Shown: in pieces, positions 56,546 to 64,000 of the stretch
How positions within the stretch are numbered: the stretch's first letter is position 1
Layout: each line of letters starts with the position of its first letter
Source of the DNA: Bombardia bombarda
Lineage: Eukaryota > Ascomycota > Sordariomycetes > Sordariales > Lasiosphaeriaceae
Direction: 5' to 3'
NCBI GenBank assembly: GCA_030512295.1
Contig: JAULSR010000004.1
Span: forward strand, 558,001 to 622,000
Length of the DNA: 64,000 bases
Notes under the pieces: model-generated
What the model was told of the DNA's origin: nothing
Database searches by the model: none
The model's input: only the letters and a program-made list of their open reading frames with translations
Position numbers and translations under genes: made by a program

Positions 56546-57586
56546 ATGCCTGTCCAACTATTACCGGCCTCGGCTGCTGCCTTTGCCCCCCGCGCATCTT
56601 CCGTCAACGTCGTGCTGGGCTCAAAGGTTGAGCCGTGGCTTACTCAGACCTTGAAGCGTATCAACAGGGTGAAGCGCCCGCTCAACAGTGTACCTCAACA
56701 TCAGAGGTGTCTGACCGAGACCCTCTCATCGCCAAATGCCATATGGACCCTCGCATCCTTGATACTACCCAAGGCACCAGACTCGGAGCTGACAAAGGAC
56801 GTCAACCCCTTGATGGAAGCCATCTTCAACTACCAGTTCATCCACCTCGAGGCTTATATCGTCCATGTCGACATGGTCCTGAGGAGCGAGGTTGCTTACA
56901 AGCTTACGCCTGACACCATCGAGTCTCTCATCGAGTATCACAAGGACATCTACTGCGTAAACGCCAGGGCTAACACGTACGACTGGTCCGAGAAAGAGCA
57001 GCAGTGCAAGAAGCTCCACGAGAACTTTGTCCAGGCCATCAACAAGTTTGTCTTTAGGACCCATGTCTCGGCCCTCGAGGGACTCGAAGAGGATGGCGTT
57101 GGGGAGCTTCTCAGCGGCAAGAGTGACGAGGTGAAGAACGCCGTCATGGCCCTGGTTAAGCCCCTGCTCCCACCTCCGCCCAGGATCGTGGATGTTGTTC
57201 GCCAGCCCCCCCTACTCCCGAGCTCGCCCGCCAATGCCAACGTGTGGTCATCTCAACCTACGACCCCGTCATCCCTGCCCGCCCCCGTGGATTCATGGAG
57301 AGTTTTACCGTCAAGCCCGAGTGTGACATCGACGTCTGCCGATTCTACATCTTCGTCCACCATCTGGGCTAGCTTAGGTATGAACGAGATTCAGTTACCT
57401 TCTCCACCAGCACCCGCCTACAGCCAGCCGTACTCCTCCGCGGGGCTCTACTATAGCTCGCCGTTGGTGTCGGCCCCCATGTCGCACCTCCCGCTGCCGA
57501 GCATGCTCGCGCCACAGTGCGGGATAAGCGTCGGCTATGGCTCGTTTGGCTGGGATCGCTATCAAGAATACACGACGACGATGTGA
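56546..57586 (+). CDS. Isolated single-exon protein of unknown function
   Basis: Unrecognised protein of 346 residues, MPVQLLPASAAAFAPRASS at the start; the ATG follows a long CT-rich leader. The first 190 residues look folded: EPWLTQTLKRINRVKRPLN, IWTLASLILPKAPDSELTKD, YQFIHLEAYIVHVDMVLR, SLIEYHKDIYCVNARAN and KKLHENFVQAINKFVFRTH suggest several amphipathic helices. The last 150 are Ser/Pro-rich and disordered, ending YGSFGWDRYQEYTTTM. No membrane span, signal peptide or catalytic motif is visible. It stands alone with about 6.3 kb without recognised genes on each side, a setting often seen for developmentally controlled or lineage-restricted genes. Function is not assigned. Confidence 0.72.
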   Translation: MPVQLLPASAAAFAPRASSVNVVLGSKVEPWLTQTLKRINRVKRPLNSVPQHQRCLTETLSSPNAIWTLASLILPKAPDSELTKDVNPLMEAIFNYQFIHLEAYIVHVDMVLRSEVAYKLTPDTIESLIEYHKDIYCVNARANTYDWSEKEQQCKKLHENFVQAINKFVFRTHVSALEGLEEDGVGELLSGKSDEVKNAVMALVKPLLPPPPRIVDVVRQPPLLPSSPANANVWSSQPTTPSSLPAPVDSWRVLPSSPSVTSTSADSTSSSTIWASLGMNEIQLPSPPAPAYSQPYSSAGLYYSSPLVSAPMSHLPLPSMLAPQCGISVGYGSFGWDRYQEYTTTM

Positions 57587-59722
57587 CAATCACCAACAGT
57601 CACAGGGATAGGCTATCGCTATGGGGGTTCTTAACTGATTCCCTCAATAACCCTCCATCAATCTCACGGGTCTGGCACTTTTCGAGCGAACGGCATACGA
57701 GAAGACGTCTACAACCAGCTTTCTCAAAAAAAGGCATTTCGGCGTTGTTGACGGCATTCGGCGTGGAGCGACTTCTTCACACACAAATATTCCGGCATAC
57801 TGTTTTGGGAAGGGGCGCATATAATCACCTATTGCTTTTCTTTTACAAGTCAACAAGCGAGCGTGGGAATTTCGGGTCTTTTCTTTTTCCCTTGAGCAAC
57901 TACAACCGCCAGTTCGGTCACCGGCTTTTCTTTTTTTTTTTTTTCTTTTTTTCCCTTTTTGTTCAAACCTCATTGTGACTGGATCCTGGGGCGGGGGGTA
58001 TATTTGATTGCATTTACAGCGTGGAGGGTTTTGAAATACCACAGGCGCCGGAACTTTTCTTATTCTTTTTCTTTTTTGTCTAAAGAGGAAACGCAGCAAT
58101 GCACCCAGGGCTCGGCATAGACCGAGACAGAACCCATCATGGATTCGGGTTGTTTTCTTTGTCTTTTTTCATTTTTTCCCCCATCAGCTGCGTTTTCTGT
58201 CCTGAAGGGATAAAGAGGCTGGCTCCGCATTATACCCCCCTTCAACCGCGCCTTTCACATACGCCCAAAGTCTCCGGGGGATAGACATACCGCCCACCAA
58301 CCGCACTCATCTCGAGGAGTTGCTCCTTTTCTTGGATCTCATATTTCTTTGTCTTATGGATGATGTTTACGGCCTTCACGATGACGAATATACCCCCGGA
58401 TGGATGCGGCGACGACAACTCTATTCGTGCGACAGCCTCCCACAACCCCGACTCGATGTTGGGTGGGTGGCCACACCGCTAATGGAGGAAGAAACGAAGC
58501 ACACTTAATATTTGGGATATTCGCTCGATGTGCGGGAAGAAGATAGTTGGAGCTGGTTTCGGAACGACACTTCTTCTTGCCGAAGGCCTAATTCGCATAT
58601 ATCTAACTCCGGGTATATATCTGGAATATTGCTGTCGAGGCAGACACTGGTTGTCGACAAAGAATAATATGGCTTCGTGCTTCTCTAGGTTTAGAGACAG
58701 ACTTGGAGACAAGGAAAGAGCGAGGCGCGGGTTCTCCCACGTACGATAAAGACGGTAGCACAAAGCGGTCGACAAGGAGATATGACAACAAAACGTCAGA
58801 CAGGGGGAGAAAGTGGAGACACGATATTCGCTCTCCCCTTATCTGGCCCCATTTCGATACTTTGATGACCCACCCCCGACAATCACCCTGTTTTGTTTCT
58901 CTGAAGTCGGACGAGATTACTGTTGCGACGGGGAAAAAAAAACCTTGTTGTGCTACCAGCAACATATACCTGCTAGTCGGGTGGTTGGTTGGCATACAAT
59001 GCTTCCTTTTCTCCCGCTTCGCAGTTCAGGTCAAGGTTTCCGATGTAAGGGATTCAGAGCTGCAGGGTTGCGGGTGGTGTGGTTGCCGGAGGATGCTAGG
59101 AGAATCCTAATATATATGCGGGAGGGCGGCAAAATCCCTGTGGTTCATCTCACCGCATGTTGTACACTCTTCCTTCACTCTTTCGAGAGAGAGAGGGGTA
59201 GAGAGGGTGTAAGACAAAGCCCACGCCGAAGCCGAGTTGGAGTTACTGGAGTGAGTGTTGTTGTTGCCGGCCAATTATCCTTGCAGAGCAAGACGGCAGG
59301 CAACGATGGTTTCTTCTGGAAAGCTCCATGTTGGGGGTAAATGTGGGCATGAGATGCTGGTATTTTGTCTTTTTTTCTTTTGTCTGGGTCTCAAGTCTGG
59401 GTCTCGAGAAGATACCAAGTCGCAGGCGGCTACTGCAACTCTGTCTCGCCAAAATCACAAAAATCCTTTTTTTAAAATTAAACACAGAAATGTGGTCTGG
59501 TCTTCTATCTCTACTCGTTTTGTCGACCATAAGAGGTGGCGGTGGTGGCTGGCTGGCTATAGTTACAATTTAGTAATTAATTTTTCAAAATATAAAAGAC
59601 TCTCCAAGAAAGCATTGGATGAGCATACTACATACACAAGTCCAGACGGTGTGGTGCGATGACTGAGTGAGTGACTTTCACATAATTATTGATGATCACT
59701 TATTCATCATTCTTCTGCGGTG

Positions 59723-59739
59723 ACACACACACACACACA
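59723..59739 (+). repeat. (AC)n microsatellite
   Basis: About eight AC units in the gene-poor region. Confidence 0.85.
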
Positions 59740-60061
59740 GTGAAACATGTATCCGTATTCTCGAAGGCTTCCATGGCCATATTCTGAGGCCATATTACCC
59801 CCACTCACCGGGTCCCGGACTTGGTCTCGGTCTTGCTTTTATGCGGTGTAACGGCGAGCAGCAGCCAGCCCGACTGGCTTGGATACCTGCTACGGCAGGT
59901 ACATTCGCATTGTATATATATCAATATCTAGGTATACGGTATATATCTGGGTTGGGTTGTTACGTGGGAAGATCAGCTAAGTTCCCGTGTTGATGAAACC
60001 AATTTCAGGATTATCGCCTAGTTAGGTAGGTGGCATGTGAAGTTTGTGTACTTGCGTATGT

Positions 60062-60087
60062 GGGTGGTGGTGGTGGTGGTGGTGGTT
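60062..60087 (+). repeat. (GGT)n microsatellite
   Basis: About eight GGT units in non-coding sequence. Confidence 0.88.
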
Positions 60088-63000
60088 GTGTGACAGCAAA
60101 GTTCCCGGGTACTTTTTAGTCTAAGCAGTGTTCATGTGCTCGAGAGGCACGTCATGTCATCTTATCGCCATATTGTTTAGAATAGTATGAGATGGCATGT
60201 CTCGGAGCAGCGGGATTCGGGGATCTTCTTTGGTGACACCATCACCCACCGCGGGCCATCATCATGCTCTACCTCACCCCCTTTTCTATCCAAAGAATTT
60301 CCATGGTCCAACATTACTACCGATTTCGGTGCAGCCGCCCAGCCCTCTGGGACCAATAATTATATCATAAGTATTCCCGCTCTTCGGGGCGTGCCGATGG
60401 ACAATACCAACCAGAACATGAGCAGGCTACTTACTATCCCCACCAAACCTGTCTTCGCCCTACCTTTACAGAATCGATAAGCACGCTGTGATTAGGTCGT
60501 AAAGCGTATATGCATGCATGGGTTGAGTGTTTGGAAGTGCGACGCTGTGTCACGCAACTCATGTACATCCGGAGATTCACCTGAAAAGCTTAGAGCCCTC
60601 ATAATAATACAACACAGTCCCGTGGTGAGTGTGGATGTCGCGCAATCAATCTGAAGCATCCACGGCCGGCCAGTGCCGCCTCTACTATCCCAACGTTATT
60701 CTGTTGCGGCTGAGAAAATGGAACAGCCATGACTGAATGCATGGCGTCAACCCGCCGGCGGCAATTGGCTCGAATACGACGGCGCGGGCGCAGGATGGAA
60801 CGAAACGAAACAAACAGACAGACAAAACGGACAGGCAGAAAGTGAACCGTGCGCCACATGGCATGTTGAAGAATCATTTTGCTATTTCATAGGGTCCAGC
60901 CGGATGTTCTTTCCTTTTTTCTTTTTGCTGATGAGGTGAAGAGGTGAGTGTGGCAGACAGGAATGGAAGGTGGGAGCAAAACCCGGCCATCTGGTAAGCT
61001 CCCCATAACCCCCGTAACTAACCCCCCACAGACCCTGGCGAACGTGGTAATTAGGTCGGTTGTCGCCTGTTGTTAGTGCAGATGTTGGCCGCTCCTTCCA
61101 TCCTCGCTCGATGAAATTCCATACCTGCTTCCTTCCTCTTCGGCAACTTCCATCGTATTGAAGGCCAGACCGGTCAGGGAAGTCGTGACTGACCAACAAC
61201 CGAATAATTCCGATGCTTGCTCAGCCCAGCAAACGTAGGCTGACTTTAAGGTCTGCCCTGCCACTCTTTCTCTCACACACTGGGAGCCTATCTCAGTTCA
61301 ATGCCCGACGCTCGGCTTTGATTCGGGGCAGGCTGCAACCTCACCACAACCCTCCATATGCAGTCACTGAGGCCTCGCGCATGCGCCTACCCCAAGCCCC
61401 CATCCGCCCATCGTTCGACCGTCCATGTTCATGTGTGTTCGTGGCGTACTGGAACTGAACTGCACCCCAAACAATATCCATGGTTACTTCTATTGGGTAA
61501 TCATCGCGGAAGATTGCTTTCCTTGTTCAAAAACTTAGACTTGCAATGTGGTAAGTATGCCTGCCTGGTATGTGATCACGCAAGACTCATCACTCTATAC
61601 TGTGAGGAAAATATGAAAAAGTCACAATCAATCCTAGCCACTTCGCGGGAGAGAATTTTAGTGGACAGACAGGCCTACGTGTCTTATTCTTGCTCATCCA
61701 TGCCGGCGGTACCGTATGTACAGAGGGAGGGGGAGAGACCCTTCTCGGCCATGCCTGCGAAGCCAAGGTGGCTTGACAAATGCCGACCCAGCCCTGTGCT
61801 GCCCGTTTGTTTCATCGTCAGAGGGTGGGTGTGGGGGTGAAAGCTGGTTTCAGTACGGACGTATACTTTGTGCACGATCGTCACCAGCAGGGCTGTCATG
61901 ACTTCGTGGGGTGAAATGGCGTTGATGGCCTGCCTCTATTCCAACATTTCCTTCTCGCTCAGCCCTACTGATTCCCCATACAGTATTTGTCTCTCTCGTT
62001 CTGCCTGTCCACTGATCAATACCACCATCCCCGTGGGCTGAATCCCAGATGCGTATGTATACATGGTGTTGGCATATGTATGCAGCCCGCGATATGACCC
62101 ATCGGACCTTTTCCTCTGCCCTGCCACACTTGAGCATATGTGTATACATACGTACACTACTGTCTGCAACAGGTAAGCTCAGCCCTTGTTGCAGACAGGA
62201 GGCTGTTTGGGGTAGAGTACAGACAGGAGTGGGCAGCTTGTTCCCCTCACAACCTGCTTCGGTCACGAAGAATATCAAGCTGACAAGGTCACAACACCAA
62301 CCAATGGCTGAGTCTAAGTAGTGCTCAGTGATGGGTGAGGTGAGTCTGCAAACATGAAACGTACACTCTATTCATCCACTGGCTGTATACTCACACCCTT
62401 CTCCTTGTCAAGTAATCACAACCACTGGTAATAGATGCCCGACTTGCACCTCTTCTTACCCGTGGTGTTGTGTTTTCCGCACCATACCCCGGGGCTTGGC
62501 CAAGTCGGCTAGTTAGAAGGTCCATCATCTTCCTGGCCTTCACACCTTCTATATGTACTGTACATACGTTTTTCATCCTACCAACCAGTAAGTAGTTGCT
62601 GCAGGTCATGAAACACTATTGCCACTCAACTCACTCTACATTATTCCCTCGCGCTGGATACTGTATTGACTAAATTACAGCTGCCACGCATGGCTTTTCA
62701 TCCGATGGACAGACAATCACCGTAATGGGTAAACGTTGCAGGTACATCACACATACCTTCTATCATCGTCATAGCCAGCTCAAGGGCTATATGTCTAGTA
62801 CGCTGAACGAGCCCCTTTCCCTAAAACCTATCTACTTCGGCGCCATACTTTGGGCGTGCTTCCTTGTTTCCCTAAAGCACGTGTAATCACGCCTGATACT
62901 AAGATGACTGATGCTTGCCTTGCTTATGGGCCGGCCCGACCGATCGTCGATCACTCAATGCCAGACTAAGTCACATAGTATATAAATAACCACCAATAAA

Positions 63001-63899
63001 AGTTGGCAGATCACATAGACAATATAGATACGCATCTTCATCATTGTAATCTTAAAAACATTCCATATGTACCTCATAGTACATATATCCAAGATCCTAA
63101 ACTGGGTAGGGACTATTGGCACCGGTTAGCCAGCATTGGTATTTTTATCACTCTTGCTATTACTATTTGCCGGATCCACAGATCTGACCTATTCATCCGT
63201 CTATCTCTTTTCTCCTCTTTGATAACAACTAACAACCTCTTCTACTATACTAGTGTATAGTAATCATCCTTATAATCTTAGGTCACACATGTCAACAATT
63301 GACCTGAGAAGGGGACAGGGAAGTTGGTTGAGTGGTAGATGAGAAGTGGGAGAGAATGCCGACCTAAGAAGAATACAAGCCAGTGGTCTTGTGATCTAAT
63401 CAGGGAGGGTATTGAGATCCGATGGCTTACCAGTATCAGAGTTAATGGTGATGGTGGATAGAGGACATTGCAAATGGAGACTTGAAATGTGCATCTTGCA
63501 GGAGGAGCATACACTGATGTTATCTAATAAATACCGTCATCCGCGGTCGCTCAACTTACATAACGAGAGATTATGTAGAAGAGTAATTTAGCTGTGTTGC
63601 TGTTCTTGTGTTCACTTGAACCTAAAATGCCTCAACAAACATGATATTTCACATCAAATATCCACTCTCTCAGCTAGAGAGAAAAACGCTTCTCAATAAT
63701 CACCAACTATTATATCCTACTTCCTTATAAAAAGCAACCTAAAATATCCACTTTTAATCCTATCATCCCTTGTGCGGGTGACCATCAAGTATCAGTAACC
63801 TACCTACTTTCCTCCGCACCCATAGGTAGTATTCTATGTACAGAACAAACTTCCCCTCTTCCCTAACTAACCTCTTCCAGTCTTTCCCCTTCCCCTCAT

Positions 63900-64000
63900 C
63901 TAATCATTAATCCATCCCCCCGCCGCCCGACCCGCAATCGTCTCTGTCGTAGTCCTCGTCTCCTTGGGCTTGGTAATCTCAAAGAACTCCGTCAGCCCCT
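63900..64000 (-). CDS. 3' end of a gene cut by the window edge
   Basis: On the minus strand the last 101 bases are open and end with TAG at 63900-63902. They code for GLTEFFEITKPKETRTTTETIAGRAAGGWIND in two parts, GLTEFFEITKPKETR and TTTETIAGRAAGGWIND. The amino-acid content (Thr/Glu/Lys with GC-rich codons) looks like real coding sequence and differs from the AT-rich DNA just downstream. The product is not recognised from this tail. Confidence 0.6.
   Translation of the reverse strand, partial: GLTEFFEITKPKETRTTTETIAGRAAGGWIND

Larger units (their letters stand above)
57587..63899. other. 6.3-kb gene-poor region
   Basis: No coding region could be supported. Contents seen: a T-run of 13 or more near 57929-57942 in the 3' region of the isolated gene, an (AC)n run at 59723-59739, a (GGT)n run at 60062-60087, and an AT-richer segment from about 62940 to 63800. 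Short open frames occur, such as one at 60187-60480 (97 codons), but they lack recognisable features. Confidence 0.55.

Noticed and set aside
58813..59340. Plus-strand frame of 175 codons
   Set aside because: Mixed composition, no conserved motif, and it overlaps other open frames of equal quality.
60187..60480. Plus-strand frame of 97 codons starting MRWHVSEQ
   Set aside because: No recognisable motif, no neighbouring exon and a length that can occur by chance in GC-rich DNA.

Overview
This window is nuclear DNA from a filamentous ascomycete, most likely a Sordariomycete and perhaps Hypocreales-like. The reasons are short GT-AG introns with CTAAC/CTGAC-type branch sites, pyrimidine-rich 5' leaders, GC-rich coding DNA, and orthologues of RCE1, ALE1, MMM1, VPS45, GSH2, MRH4, eIF5, dephospho-CoA kinase, TIM23 and THADA/Trm732. 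No rRNA, tRNA, CRISPR array, transposase or bacterial-style operon was recognised. All identifications rest on reading motifs and on known protein families; no database was searched.

Layout. 0-24.5 kb: RCE1 CAAX protease (-), a serine-rich two-span membrane protein (+, with an apparent one-base frameshift), ALE1-type lysophospholipid acyltransferase (-), MMM1 of ERMES (-), VPS45 (+), glutathione synthetase (-), a CorA-like membrane protein (+), and the mitochondrial DEAD-box helicase MRH4 (-). 25-28 kb: a 76-residue Cys-rich two-exon gene (+) and a six-exon cytochrome P450 (+), the most accessory-looking part of the gene-dense half. 30-50 kb: eIF5 (+), a 1059-residue low-complexity protein (-), dephospho-CoA kinase (-), two unrecognised proteins (- and -), TIM23 (-) and a nine-exon THADA/Trm732-like protein (+). 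50-64 kb: gene-poor, with one unrecognised single-exon gene at 56546-57586 between two spacers of about 6.3 kb, and the 3' end of another gene at the right edge.

The genes do not form one pathway. The left half is a housekeeping block rich in membrane, organelle and lipid functions: prenyl-protein processing, phospholipid remodelling, ER-mitochondria lipid transfer, vesicle fusion and mitochondrial RNA. The right half carries translation, CoA synthesis, mitochondrial import and tRNA modification. Several gene pairs are divergent and share upstream regions: MMM1/VPS45, GSH2/CorA-like, MRH4/Cys-rich gene and TIM23/THADA.

The main points for a second look are: the compact Cys-rich gene whose first exon is only 31 nt; the frameshift in a C7 run inside a repeat of the serine-rich gene; a set of perfect or near-perfect palindromes built on GTACC in intergenic DNA; Asn/Trp and Gly/Trp repeats in the 1059-residue protein; the CorA-like protein without the usual GMN signature; a TTGGGG tract coding Thr-Pro repeats in glutathione synthetase; and the isolated gene in the 13.8-kb gene-poor region.
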